Shown piece by piece: positions 16,366-25,344 of a stretch of 64,000 bases of DNA. The notes beneath the pieces are model-generated. The model was not told the DNA's origin. It was given only the letters and a program-made list of their open reading frames with translations, and did no database searches. The translations under genes were made by a program, and so were the position numbers. The stretch covers positions 1 to 64,000 of the forward strand of contig CAYWGH010000021.1 in assembly GCA_964457925.1 (NCBI GenBank), read 5' to 3'. The stretch is from Coneutiohabitans sp964457925 (lineage in GTDB: Bacteria > Zhuqueibacterota > Zhuqueibacteria > Zhuqueibacterales > Zhuqueibacteraceae). Within the stretch, counting starts at the first letter, position 1; every line of letters begins with the position of its first letter.

Positions 16366-17169
16366 ATGATTGACATACATTCGCATCTGTTGCCGGCAGT
16401 CGATGACGGGTCGGAGAGCTGGGAAGAATCATTGCAGATGGCGCAGGACGCCGTTGCCAGCGGCACCACCGAACTGGCGATTACCCATCACATCTTAGAC
16501 AACACGCAGTATCGCCTCGAAACGGAAATTCTCACAAAATTCAAAGAAATGCAACAGCGCCTGGCGCAGGCGAATATTGCGCTGAAGCTGCATCTCGCCG
16601 CAGAACTTTTTTATCAGCTCGACATGGATTTGTCGCACCCGATTGCGACCTTCAATAACAATGGGCGCTATTTTTTGGTGGAATTTCCGATGCAGGGCAT
16701 TCCACGCGGCGCAGACGACACGTTTTTTCAGTTCATTCTCGAAGGCAAGACGCCCATCCTCGCGCATCCCGAACGCAACGTGGGGTTTCTCAAAAATCCC
16801 CAGCGCGCGTATGATTTTGTGCAACGCGGCGCGCTGCTGCAAATGAACGCCGCCAGCCTCGACGGCAAATACGGCGAGGGCGTGAAAGCGCTCGCAATGA
16901 CGCTGCTCGACAGTCGCTTGATTCATTTCATCGGTAGTGACGGCCACAACCTCAGGCGCCGGCCCATGCGCATCGGCCACCTTTATGGCTTGGTGCGCAA
17001 CACCTGGGGTGAAGAAACAGCGCAACGGATTTTTTATGACAACCCGCGCGCCGCGCTGGCCGGCGAAGACATCAAAGTTCCGGAGCCGTTGCCGGTGGAA
17101 GCGGTGCGCAAACGTTCGGCATTCAGCCCACTGAATTTGTTGAAGAAGCTGGTGGCGAGGAGCGTGTGA
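16366..17169 (+). CDS. PHP-domain tyrosine-protein phosphatase (CpsB/YwqE family)
   Basis: A metal-dependent phosphatase of the PHP fold. Known members dephosphorylate bacterial tyrosine kinases that control capsule or exopolysaccharide export. In 267 residues the metal ligands are visible as MIDIHSHLLPAVDDG (H5, H7), HLAAELFYQ, ILAHPERN and SDGHNL. The ATG at 16366 follows AGGACAAATA and starts directly with the metal motif, as in the family; an upstream ATG at 16324 is less likely. No capsule or kinase genes lie near it in this window. Confidence 0.88.
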   Translation: MIDIHSHLLPAVDDGSESWEESLQMAQDAVASGTTELAITHHILDNTQYRLETEILTKFKEMQQRLAQANIALKLHLAAELFYQLDMDLSHPIATFNNNGRYFLVEFPMQGIPRGADDTFFQFILEGKTPILAHPERNVGFLKNPQRAYDFVQRGALLQMNAASLDGKYGEGVKALAMTLLDSRLIHFIGSDGHNLRRRPMRIGHLYGLVRNTWGEETAQRIFYDNPRAALAGEDIKVPEPLPVEAVRKRSAFSPLNLLKKLVARSV

Positions 17170-17227
17170 CGAGGCATGTCCTTTCGCTTTGCTATTGCCA
17201 GACAAAACAGACGCTCCGCTACTGTTC

Positions 17228-17248
17228 GGCCACGGCTTGGCCGTGGCC
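17228..17248. repeat. GGCTTGGCC-core hairpin, copy 3
   Basis: The perfect hairpin GGCCACGGC-TTG-GCCGTGGCC is in the gap after the PHP phosphatase gene. The core equals that of the two hairpins around 11.5 kb, and the outer pairs again differ but remain complementary. Confidence 0.65.
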
Positions 17249-17327
17249 TCTGCTGTGATGATGTTGCGATTAAATTATCGCGAACTTTGAAAATCAGAAA
17301 TCCGGCGATCGCAATTCTCTAAATCAG

Positions 17328-17825
17328 GTGCCAGATATTTTGTCAATGGCCGTACAGCCGAATAAAAGCAGAGCTGGCAAGCCTGCCGTCAATCAAATTA
17401 TGCCGGAACAATTTCTTTCCGTCTTTTCTCCGGCCGTGCAAGCCCTCGCCCAACGCCTGCGCAAACTCATCAAGCAATCAATTCCAAACTGCATCGAAAA
17501 GGTTTATCCCGGCTGGCGTTTGCTTGGCTATCGCGTTCTTATTAGAAACAAAAGTCATTACTTTTGCTTCATCGCACCATTGCCGGATTGTGTTGTACTC
17601 GGTTTTGAATACGGTATTTTTATCTCTGATCCCGAAGGTTTATTGCAGGGCGAGGGCAAACAAGTGCGGCAATTAACCGTCAAAAGTCAAAAAGACATTC
17701 GGTCGAGAAAATTCGTGGCACTTATAAAAGAAGCGGCCGAACTGGCAGCGCTGCCGAAGCAGGATTTGGCCAGAAAAGAGTTGGCACAGGAGGCTGCCGC
17801 AGCGGCCACTCATAGTTCTTGCTAA
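17328..17825 (+). CDS. DUF1801-domain protein
   Basis: A 165-residue cytoplasmic protein with the DUF1801 (YdhG-like) fold. Visible family features are the opening helix FLSVFSPAVQALAQRLRKLI, the strand YPGWRLLGYRV, the YFCFIAPLPDCVVLGFEYG block and the LPDPEGLLQGEGKQVR-like segment (here SDPEGLLQGEGKQVRQL). Biochemical role is unknown. GTG 17328 is used; ATG 17346 would be 6 residues shorter. It is flanked by gaps on both sides and looks monocistronic. Confidence 0.8.
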   Translation: MPDILSMAVQPNKSRAGKPAVNQIMPEQFLSVFSPAVQALAQRLRKLIKQSIPNCIEKVYPGWRLLGYRVLIRNKSHYFCFIAPLPDCVVLGFEYGIFISDPEGLLQGEGKQVRQLTVKSQKDIRSRKFVALIKEAAELAALPKQDLARKELAQEAAAAATHSSC

Positions 17826-17950
17826 TTACTCCGGGTTGTTCTATGTTCGGTTACACATGATTGAAATTTTTTCCGTTCCTGCTTGAAAAAATCCCGGAAC
17901 ATGCAATCGTTTTGGGCGTTTTCAAAAGGCGGAAAACGCACACTTAAACT

Positions 17951-20086
17951 ATGTTTGGATTCCTCAACTCGGCTCTCTTGTGGGCAATGGCGGCAGTGGC
18001 GTTGCCCCTGCTCATCCATCTTCTCACCAAACGCAAGCTCAAAGTCGTTGCGATCAGCACCATTGCTTTTCTCAAACGCCTGGAGCGTGAGAACATTCGG
18101 CAGCTCAAGCTGAAACAATTGCTGCTACTCCTGTTGCGCATGCTGATTGTCGCGCTGCTGGTGCTGGCCTTTGCCCGGCCCACGCTGCGGCAAAATAGCG
18201 CGGCGTTGGCGCAACGCGCGCGCGCAACCGCGGTGATCATCGTCGATAACTCATTGAGCATGGCCGCTGCGCCCGAGGGCATTTCATCGCTGGCGCTGGC
18301 GCGCCGTCAGGTGCAAGCGATTGCGGACATATTTTCCCCGGGCGACGAAATCCACCTGATCACTGCCGCGAAGCCCGCAACTCTCCTGCCCGGCGGGCCG
18401 TTTGTCGAAGCGGATAAACTGCGCGAGGCCGTGCAAACGCTGCCGCAGACCTGGGCGGAAACCGATCTTGCCGGCGCATTCGCCCTCGCCCGTGACGTGC
18501 TGGAGAAGTCACGCAATGTCAATCGTGAGCTTTATGTGCTCACCGATGGCCGCGCGGTAAATCTGCCGGCGCTGGTTGAAATAAAAGGTGTGCGCGGTTA
18601 TGTCGTGCGTTATACCAGACCACTGGCAAATAATTTGACGCTCACCGGCGCGACGTTAGGCAATCAGATTTTTGAACGCGGCAAAAGTTTCGACGTCACG
18701 GCAACCGTGGCCAATAACGGCGCGAATGATGTGCAAAGCCAACTGCTGCATCTTTATCTCAACGACAAGCGCGTCGCGCAACAAAGTGTAGCCGCGCCTG
18801 CGGGCGCGCAGCGCTCCGTAACGTTTCGCGCGGTTCCCGACACAACTGGCTTCATCGCCGGGCGAGTGGCGTTGGAAGATGATGACTTGCCCGCCGATAA
18901 TACGCAATACTTTACGTTCTACATCCCGCCGCATCGGCGTTTGCTTGCGGCGAGTGAGAGGCCGGCTGATCTCATTTCTTTGCGCGCCGCCCTGCAATCC
19001 AGCGCGGCGAACAATCATGCGGCCACACAAAGCTGGAAAGAAATTGCTACCCAAGAATTGGCGGCGGAACGGCTGCAAGATTATGACGGCATTTTACTCG
19101 CCAATGTCAGCCGTTTCCCGGAAGGTGCCGCAGAGCGCTTGATCAGCTTCATGAATGGCGGCGGCGGCGTGATCGTCATGCTGGGCAGCGAGGTCGATTT
19201 GCGCCATTATAATGAAGCATTACTCTCGCGCATCAAGCTCGGCGCCTTCGGTGAAACCATGGGAAGCCTCGCCGGCTCGAACAATTTCATGCAAATCGGG
19301 CGTATTGATTTTTCGCATCCCATCTTCGACGGCGTGTTTGAGAGCAACGCGGAAAAGCCTCGTCTGGATTCGCCGCAGTTTCGCTTTGCCGCGCAATTGC
19401 GTTTGTTGGAGGGCGCCACTTCTATTATCGATTATTCGAACAACTACCCGTTTCTTGCCGAACACCGCGTGGGCAGCGGCCGCTTGCTGGTGTTCACCTC
19501 ATCCGTTGAGGAGGCCTGGTCGGATTTTTCCTTCAAGGGCATTTTTGCGCCGCTGCTGTACCGCAGCGTTGTGTATGTTGCGCAAAGCCGCGACAATCTG
19601 CAAGAGACGGCGGCCGTGGGCAGTGAATTGACCAATATCCTGCGCATGCCTGCGGAAGAGTTGACCGTGGTACTGCCCACCGGCGAAGAACTCAAAACAC
19701 CGGTGCAGGTGTTGGGACAAAATTATCAAGTACGCGTGACGGAAACGGCAGAGCCGGGTTTTTATTATTTGCGCGACCGCGGGCAGGCGCTGCACACCTG
19801 GGCGGTCAATTTCAATGCCGCCGAATTGAGCACGGCGCCCATTGCTCAAGAAACGCTGGCCGCGGCTGCGGGCGTCTCTTCTCTTGCAGAGTTGTCCGCC
19901 GAGGGCGAGGTGCGGGCGCAGATCGAAGCGGCGCGCTATGGCTCCGAACTGTGGCAGATTTTTCTCATCGCGGCGCTCATCGCAATGCTGGTGGAAATGC
20001 TGCTTTATCGCAGCACAACGGCGGGCGCCGCTGCGGGGAAAGACCATCCTGTGGGCTTGTCACAAGAAAATGCCGGAGTTGCCTGA
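17951..20086 (+). CDS. BatA-like membrane protein with von Willebrand factor A domain
   Basis: A 711-residue inner-membrane protein. The N-terminal aerotolerance-regulator segment (FLNSALLWAMAAVALPLLIH, LLTKRK, then RQLKLKQLLLLLLRMLIVAL) gives two membrane helices. A VWA domain follows with a metal-ion-dependent adhesion site DNSLS near residue 98. A large periplasmic middle part contains a glutamine-amidotransferase-like region (YDGILLANVSRFPEGAAERL, MNGGGGVIVMLG), and a last helix LWQIFLIAALIAMLVEMLL ends the protein. Such proteins often accompany MoxR ATPases, but none is seen here. hflX lies 87 bases downstream. Confidence 0.85.
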   Translation: MFGFLNSALLWAMAAVALPLLIHLLTKRKLKVVAISTIAFLKRLERENIRQLKLKQLLLLLLRMLIVALLVLAFARPTLRQNSAALAQRARATAVIIVDNSLSMAAAPEGISSLALARRQVQAIADIFSPGDEIHLITAAKPATLLPGGPFVEADKLREAVQTLPQTWAETDLAGAFALARDVLEKSRNVNRELYVLTDGRAVNLPALVEIKGVRGYVVRYTRPLANNLTLTGATLGNQIFERGKSFDVTATVANNGANDVQSQLLHLYLNDKRVAQQSVAAPAGAQRSVTFRAVPDTTGFIAGRVALEDDDLPADNTQYFTFYIPPHRRLLAASERPADLISLRAALQSSAANNHAATQSWKEIATQELAAERLQDYDGILLANVSRFPEGAAERLISFMNGGGGVIVMLGSEVDLRHYNEALLSRIKLGAFGETMGSLAGSNNFMQIGRIDFSHPIFDGVFESNAEKPRLDSPQFRFAAQLRLLEGATSIIDYSNNYPFLAEHRVGSGRLLVFTSSVEEAWSDFSFKGIFAPLLYRSVVYVAQSRDNLQETAAVGSELTNILRMPAEELTVVLPTGEELKTPVQVLGQNYQVRVTETAEPGFYYLRDRGQALHTWAVNFNAAELSTAPIAQETLAAAAGVSSLAELSAEGEVRAQIEAARYGSELWQIFLIAALIAMLVEMLLYRSTTAGAAAGKDHPVGLSQENAGVA

Positions 20087-20173
20087 CCCGCACCGCCCGG
20101 GCGGCGGCAGTGCTGCAACTGCGGTTCTGACGAAATGTTCTCATTCAAATCCAAGGAGGCAATCAAAAACATT

Positions 20174-21475
20174 ATGCATGAAACCCAAACCCGTGAGCGC
20201 GAGCGCGCGCTGTTAGTGGGATTCACTACGGATAGTCATTCCCGTGTTGCCGTCGAGGATTCTTTGCAGGAATTGGCGCTGCTGGCCGATACCGCCGGCG
20301 CCGACGTTATCGAAACCATCATTCACTCCCGCCCGAAAATCGATCCGGCTTATTTTATTGGCCGCGGCAAAGCAGAATTCATCGCCAAACTGGTCGCCGA
20401 ACAGGATATTGACGTCGTCATTTTTGATGATGATCTCTCTCCGGGCCAGGCCAAAAATCTTCAAGAAATGCTCGAGAGAAAAGTCATCGACCGCAGCGGT
20501 TTGATTTTGGATATTTTTGCGCGCCGGGCGCGCACACGGGAGGCGCGCACGCAAGTCGAACTCGCACAGTTGGAGTACCTACTACCGCGCTTGACGCGCA
20601 TGTGGAGCCATTTTTCACGGCAGGTCGGCGGCATCGGCGTGCGCGGGCCGGGTGAAACCCAGCTCGAAGTCGACCGCCGCATTGTGCGCCAGCGCATTGC
20701 CCATCTCGCAAAAGATTTAAAGAAGATCGATTTGCAACGCGCTGTGCGCCGCCAGCATCGCGAAGGCGTGTTCAAAGTCGCGCTGGTGGGCTATACCAAC
20801 GCCGGCAAATCGACGCTGTTGAACGCGCTGACCGAAGCCGAGGTGTTCGTGGAGGATCGTTTGTTCGCCACGCTTGATCCAACCGTGCGTGCGCTGCGCT
20901 GGCCGCAAAACGGTTATCAGAAAGAGGTGGGGCCGATCGTTCTGATCGACACGGTCGGATTCATTCGCAAGCTGCCGCATCATCTCGTGGCCTCCTTCAA
21001 AACCACGCTCGACGAAGTGCGCGACGCTTCCCTGCTGCTGCACGTGATTGATGTCACACATCCGCAACTCGAACAGCAGATGGCGACGGTGCGCAGCGTG
21101 CTCAACGACATGCAGCTTAATGATTACCCGGTGCTGCACGTTTTTAACAAAGTGGATTTGTTGTCCGAAAGCGGTCTGCTGCAACGCTTGGAACAAGAAT
21201 TCGCGCCGGCAATTTTTGTCTCCGCGCAGCGCAAAATGTTCCTGGCGGATTTGCAGCGCTGGATCAACGATTTTGCAGCAGCCAGCGCGGAGGAATTTGA
21301 AGCGGAATTGCCGATCTCCGAGCCGGCCAAGCTCGCCCGCGTGCACGCGATGGCGCATGTGCTGGACCGGCGCTTCGAAGAAGACAAAGTGATTTTGAAA
21401 TTGCGCGCGCGGCACGCGGCTGCGAGACAGATACGGCGGTTATTGGCAAATCACTCGTCAAATATTGCCGCATGA
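20174..21475 (+). CDS. hflX: GTPase HflX
   Basis: HflX is a ribosome-binding GTPase that splits stalled or hibernating 70S particles. The N-terminal HflX domain shows FIGRGKAEFIAKLV, VIFDDDLSPGQAKNL, and the GGIGVRGPGETQLEVDRR signature. The GTPase domain has G1 GYTNAGKST, switch LFATLDPTVR, G3 DTVGFIRKLP and G4 NKVD. With ATG 20174 it has 433 residues; AAGGAGG is 14 bases upstream, somewhat far, and an in-frame ATG at 20135 would add 13 residues and place that site inside the gene. Confidence 0.94.
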   Translation: MHETQTRERERALLVGFTTDSHSRVAVEDSLQELALLADTAGADVIETIIHSRPKIDPAYFIGRGKAEFIAKLVAEQDIDVVIFDDDLSPGQAKNLQEMLERKVIDRSGLILDIFARRARTREARTQVELAQLEYLLPRLTRMWSHFSRQVGGIGVRGPGETQLEVDRRIVRQRIAHLAKDLKKIDLQRAVRRQHREGVFKVALVGYTNAGKSTLLNALTEAEVFVEDRLFATLDPTVRALRWPQNGYQKEVGPIVLIDTVGFIRKLPHHLVASFKTTLDEVRDASLLLHVIDVTHPQLEQQMATVRSVLNDMQLNDYPVLHVFNKVDLLSESGLLQRLEQEFAPAIFVSAQRKMFLADLQRWINDFAAASAEEFEAELPISEPAKLARVHAMAHVLDRRFEEDKVILKLRARHAAARQIRRLLANHSSNIAA

Positions 21476-21607
21476 AAGCTGGCAACATTTGCAGTTGCCA
21501 TCACAACAAGACTTTTTGAGAATGCTCACGCTCACCGCAATTTTGAGAACGCCTAGGATAAAATTGGCGAGTGGTGCACGTCGTTGTGTTCAACCGCTTT
21601 AACCCCC

Positions 21608-23014
21608 ATGCCCTTGCACATACTTATTGTGGACGACGAGCCACAAATTCGAAACACCTTGAGCGGATTACTCTCCGATCTTGGCCATACCACCATCGCC
21701 TGTGCTTCCGGCGAGGAAGCGCTCGAAATAATGCAACAACAAGCCATTGATTTGATTTTTCTCGATCTGCGCTTGACAGGCATGAGCGGTATGGAGGTTT
21801 TGCAGCGCATGCGCGAGCAAAACCTTGCCATTCCCACGTTCATGATTTCAGCGCATGCGGATATCAGTCTCGCCGTGCAGGCCACGCGGCTGGGCGCCTA
21901 CAACTTGCTCGAAAAACCGTTGCAACCCGAGCGCGTCGTGCTGGAAGTCAAGCATTTCGCCGAACGCATGGCGCTCGAGCGCGAACGTGATACTCTGCGG
22001 CAGCGCGCGGGCGTAAGCGAGGAGATGATCGGCGAGTCGCCGGCCATGATTGAGTTGCGCAAAGCCATCAACAAAGCGGCGCCCTCGGAAGCGCGCGTGC
22101 TGATCACCGGCGAAAACGGAACCGGCAAGGAATTGGTGGCGGAAGCGCTGCATCGGCAAAGCTTGCGCAAAGACAAACCGTTTGTGCGGGTCAATTGCGC
22201 GGCGATTCCGCGCGAGTTGATTGAAAGTGAATTATTCGGACATGAAAAAGGCGCATTCACCGGCGCCACACGACGCAAAATCGGGTTGATCGAGCAGGCC
22301 AATGGCGGCACAATCTTTCTGGATGAAATCGGCGACATGTCGCTCGATACCCAAGCCAAGCTCTTACGCGTGTTGCAGCAGAACGAGTTGATTCGGGTGG
22401 GCGGCACGCAAACTATTCGCTTCGACGTGCGGGTAATCTCCGCCACCAACAAGGAACTCAACGCCGAAATCAGCGCCGGCCGCTTTCGCGAAGATTTGTA
22501 TTTCCGCATCTCAGTGATTCCAATCGAGGTGCCGCCGCTGCGCAACCGGTTGGCGGATTTGCCGCTGCTCGCCGGGCATTTTCTCGCGCAGCTTGCCGCG
22601 GCGTATGGCCGCCGGGCAAAAATACTCACGCCGGAGGCAGCACAACTGCTTATGCAACATCACTGGCCGGGCAATGTGCGCGAACTGCGCAACATCATCG
22701 AACGCTTGATGATCATGAATGATGAGCCTGCCATCACGGCCGAAGAGGTCAAACAAGCCCTCCCCAATCTTACCAGTGCCCCGGCGTTCCCTTCCGCTTC
22801 GCTTGCGCCGGCAACCGTTTCCGGCGATCATGGATATGCGTTACTGGACACCAACTCCACCTTTCCGCTGCGCGATCGCCTGGAAAAATTCGAATATGAT
22901 CTTCTGTTGAAATTCTTCGAGCTGACCAAAGGCAATGTCAGTGAGATGGCCCGCCGCCTGCGCACCGATCGCGCCAATCTGCATCGCAAGTTGCAGCGTT
23001 ACAACATCAAATGA
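21608..23014 (+). CDS. Sigma54-dependent response regulator, NtrC/NtrX type
   Basis: A transcription activator that remodels sigma54 RNA polymerase when phosphorylated. The receiver (1-120) has HILIVDDEP and FLDLRLTGMSG with the phosphoacceptor Asp. The AAA+ domain has GENGTGKE (Walker A), the sigma54-contacting ELFGHEKGAFTGA, GGTIFLDEIGDM (Walker B), VRVISATNKEL and HHWPGNVRELRNII. A C-terminal Fis-type helix-turn-helix ends LRTDRANLHRKLQRYNIK. With ATG 21608 it has 468 residues; the frame extends 8 codons upstream. The cognate histidine kinase is not in the window. Confidence 0.95.
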   Translation: MPLHILIVDDEPQIRNTLSGLLSDLGHTTIACASGEEALEIMQQQAIDLIFLDLRLTGMSGMEVLQRMREQNLAIPTFMISAHADISLAVQATRLGAYNLLEKPLQPERVVLEVKHFAERMALERERDTLRQRAGVSEEMIGESPAMIELRKAINKAAPSEARVLITGENGTGKELVAEALHRQSLRKDKPFVRVNCAAIPRELIESELFGHEKGAFTGATRRKIGLIEQANGGTIFLDEIGDMSLDTQAKLLRVLQQNELIRVGGTQTIRFDVRVISATNKELNAEISAGRFREDLYFRISVIPIEVPPLRNRLADLPLLAGHFLAQLAAAYGRRAKILTPEAAQLLMQHHWPGNVRELRNIIERLMIMNDEPAITAEEVKQALPNLTSAPAFPSASLAPATVSGDHGYALLDTNSTFPLRDRLEKFEYDLLLKFFELTKGNVSEMARRLRTDRANLHRKLQRYNIK

Positions 23015-23125
23015 TCATTCAGACGTGTGGAAATTTGTGAGGGCGGGGCCGGTGTTGTATGAGTTATTGTATCACATCACACGAAGCTCCCGGCGTGATG
23101 ATACAAACGGCTGGATGGCGCCCAT

Positions 23126-23163
23126 GAAAAAACAAAGCCCCGCTGCGTGAGCAAACGGGGCTT
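23126..23163 (-). terminator. Rho-independent terminator (minus strand)
   Basis: The stem AAGCCCCG/CGGGGCTT has a 13-base loop. On the minus strand it is followed by TTTGTTTTTTC, a good U tract; on the plus strand the tail is poor. It closes a minus-strand transcript that carries the tiny frame at 23197-23256. Confidence 0.75.
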
Positions 23164-23196
23164 CTTCATGCTTCCGGGAACCTCCGCCGCATGTTG

Positions 23197-23256
23197 CTAG
23201 CAGGCGTCACCGGAGGCTCCCATTTGTTTATTCAAAATAGGATCACCTCCTCTCAT
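23197..23256 (-). CDS. Possible 19-residue peptide with near-ideal Shine-Dalgarno
   Basis: On the minus strand the 12-base AGGAGGTGATCC (23251-23240) matches the reverse complement of the usual 16S rRNA 3' end. Ten bases after its AGGAGG core, a TTG at 23235 opens a 12-residue frame (MNKQMGASGDAC). An in-frame ATG at 23256 would give 19 residues, MRGGDPILNKQMGASGDAC, but would include the site in the gene. The stop lies in the loop region of an inverted repeat (GGGAGCCTCCG/CGGAGGTTCCC), and a terminator follows. It is downstream of the caspase-like gene on the same strand. No homologue is recognised and expression is unproved. Confidence 0.3.
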   Translation of the reverse strand: MRGGDPILNKQMGASGDAC

Positions 23257-23509
23257 CAGGGCAACCGACAAAGCGCTGAAAACCTCCCTGATTGATTTTC
23301 CGCGCAGCGTGAATTGAGAGATCGCCAGCTTTGTTTGCACAAAGCCTTGCGCGACGTCCACAACCTAACAATTTCAAAATGAAAGTCAATCAAATAAATG
23401 CTTGTTGCAAATATGTTATTCGACGTTGTACAGAAATCACCCGCGTGTTTGATTAACCGGCAGGCAATGCCATTTGCTGCCAAGCCGCCCGGCGCGATTC
23501 AATCAAACG

Positions 23510-24325
23510 TTAACCCAAGACTCTCCACCTTTTCATGCTTGAGGAACCATAAAGATTCGGAGTTTGAGGATACTGCTGCGAGGGCAGCATGCGGCGAATG
23601 GCTTTGTGCCAGCCTGCGTATGTCGCTCGCGTGGAAAGCGCGGCAAGACTGTTCAGCGCAACAAAAGTGAACGCGCCATTGGGTCGTCCCTGGAAATACG
23701 CATCATAGCTATACTCGGCATCCTGGCATCCTGCCATGAGCAGCGCGGCATAGCGTCCCGGCGCACTCGCGCGCCGCAGCGCGCGATGCACGCCCAGCTT
23801 GGCAGCCTCGTTCTTCGCCAGAAACACGGAGGGCGGGAGGAAACGTACTTTGCGCACCGGCGCATTTCTCGTGCTCATGGTGGGAGGCGTTGTAATCGGG
23901 GAGAACCGGGCAACTGTGCCGGAGTGGCAGGAATCTGAGATTACGATCAGCTTCACGTTTGGTTGTCTGGCGTTATACAGTTCAAACAGTTCATCGTCGG
24001 TTATCGGGCCCTTGCTTCGAATATCATATGGGCACAGACATTCGTCGGTGCCATCTGGTTCATCGCCATCCTCATCCGGCACAAATGATCCGTGGCCCGA
24101 GTATTGAATAACGACCACGTCGCCGCTTTTTGCTTTGGCGATCGTCTCTTCGATCTTGTTGCGCATCGCCTTGCCAGTGGCCTGCCGATCGAGCAGCTTT
24201 GTCACGGCAAAGCCGTGTTGCTGCAGCGCTGAACCCCAGTCATTGGCGTCATTCACGCATCCCGCCAGGTCGCTATCAGTGCCGGGATAATCATTGATCC
24301 CGATGCACAGAGCATACTTTGTCAT
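23510..24325 (-). CDS. Caspase-like cysteine peptidase (C14, metacaspase-type)
   Basis: A 271-residue stand-alone caspase-fold protein, likely cytoplasmic since no signal peptide is seen. The catalytic dyad lies in YSGHGSFVPDEDGDE (His) and SDSCHSGT (Cys). The opening YALCIGINDYPG and NDANDW, the VVVIQYSGHG strand and the late MAGCQDAEYSYDA and GAFTFVALNSL blocks are typical of prokaryotic type I metacaspase domains, which cut after Arg or Lys. The start has AAGGAGCAGTTCC before ATG. No death-effector, TPR or WD40 domain is attached and no obvious partner gene is adjacent, so the substrate is unknown. Confidence 0.9.
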   Translation of the reverse strand: MTKYALCIGINDYPGTDSDLAGCVNDANDWGSALQQHGFAVTKLLDRQATGKAMRNKIEETIAKAKSGDVVVIQYSGHGSFVPDEDGDEPDGTDECLCPYDIRSKGPITDDELFELYNARQPNVKLIVISDSCHSGTVARFSPITTPPTMSTRNAPVRKVRFLPPSVFLAKNEAAKLGVHRALRRASAPGRYAALLMAGCQDAEYSYDAYFQGRPNGAFTFVALNSLAALSTRATYAGWHKAIRRMLPSQQYPQTPNLYGSSSMKRWRVLG

Positions 24326-24437
24326 GGAACTGCTCCTTAAGTTTTTTTGAGTCCTGTGAATTTACATTCGAATCACAACTCTTGCCGGCGGTCACATTTC
24401 TTCCAACCGGCGCTTCTGAAAAAGCCAAAATGATTGT

Positions 24438-25298
24438 CTACACATATTCATAGACACCCTTTCCCACCTTTCTTCCCAATCTCCCGGCTTTTACATACTT
24501 CACCAGCAAAGGGCACGGCCGGAACTTCTCGCCCAGGGTTTGATGCAGAAAGGTAAGAATGTTCAAGCGTACGTCGAGCCCCACGAGATCGACCAACTCA
24601 AACGGGCCCATGGGGTGATTCAGGCCGAGTTTCAGCGCCTTGTCAATTTCCGCCGCGCTGGCCACCCCTTCTTGCAGCATGTAAAACGCTTCATTGCCAA
24701 TCAGGGCATTAATGCGCGTGGTGATGAATCCCGGCGATTCATGAATCACCACTGTCTCCTTGCCCATTAATTTTGCGGCCTCCTGCGTTGCGACTATCGT
24801 TGCTTCGGAAGTTTCCAAACCGCGAATGATTTCGATGAGCCTCATCACAGGCACGGGATTGAAAAAGTGCATGCCGATCACCTGGCCGGGCCGTTGCGTT
24901 GCGCCAGCCATTTCCGTAACGGAAAGCGAGGAGGTGTTCGTTGCAAAAATCGCATGCGCGGGCGCCATTTTGTCGAGTTGGCGAAACAGCTCGATTTTCA
25001 AATCCATTCTCTCGGGAATTGCCTCGATGATGAAATCCGCATCGCGGGCAGCCGCAGCCAAATCCGCAATGAGATGCAGGCGCGTGAAGGCTTTGGCGGC
25101 CGTCTCCTCAGGCAGAATTTTCTTTTCAACTGCTTTGCGAAAACTTGTCATGATGCCGGAATTCGCGTCGTTGAGGACTTTCTCGGAGACGTCATAAAGT
25201 TTTGTGGCAAAGCCCGCCAGACAGGAGGCATAGGCAATGCCCCGGCCCATAGTGCCTGCGCCAATGACTGAAACGTGATGAATGGTCGGTTGATTCAT
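24438..25298 (-). CDS. 3-hydroxybutyryl-CoA dehydrogenase family protein
   Basis: An NAD-dependent 3-hydroxyacyl-CoA dehydrogenase of 286 residues acting in beta-oxidation or butyrate-type metabolism. The Rossmann motif is VIGAGTMGRGIA. DADFIIEAIPERMDLK, FATNTSSLSVTEMA and the catalytic His region GMHFFNPVPVM follow, then ESPGFITTRINALIGNEAFYML, HPMGPFELVDLVGLD and a C-terminal RKVGKGVYEYV. GGAGGATACCC precedes the ATG at 25298; an upstream frame extension of 18 codons is not supported. No thiolase or crotonase gene is beside it. Confidence 0.93.
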   Translation of the reverse strand: MNQPTIHHVSVIGAGTMGRGIAYASCLAGFATKLYDVSEKVLNDANSGIMTSFRKAVEKKILPEETAAKAFTRLHLIADLAAAARDADFIIEAIPERMDLKIELFRQLDKMAPAHAIFATNTSSLSVTEMAGATQRPGQVIGMHFFNPVPVMRLIEIIRGLETSEATIVATQEAAKLMGKETVVIHESPGFITTRINALIGNEAFYMLQEGVASAAEIDKALKLGLNHPMGPFELVDLVGLDVRLNILTFLHQTLGEKFRPCPLLVKYVKAGRLGRKVGKGVYEYV

Positions 25299-25344
25299 GG
25301 GTATCCTCCGGAGATGGATGCAATGATCGCCGCTGCATGATAAC
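25299..25344. other. Short leader between the dehydrogenase start and repeat copy 2
   Basis: The gap 25299-25662 holds the dehydrogenase ribosome binding site, repeat copy 2 (25345-25453), an AT-rich stretch without visible genes, and the terminator of the PorV-like gene. Nothing else is recognised. Confidence 0.4.

Noticed and set aside
23240..23251. GGATCACCTCCT as a 16S rRNA 3' end
   Set aside because: No other rRNA sequence lies around it; it is better read on the minus strand as a Shine-Dalgarno sequence.
23256..23483. Minus-strand 75-codon frame between the caspase-like gene and the tiny peptide
   Set aside because: Its stop overlaps a possible ATG (TGATG), but it has no start signal and an unlikely composition; treated as chance.
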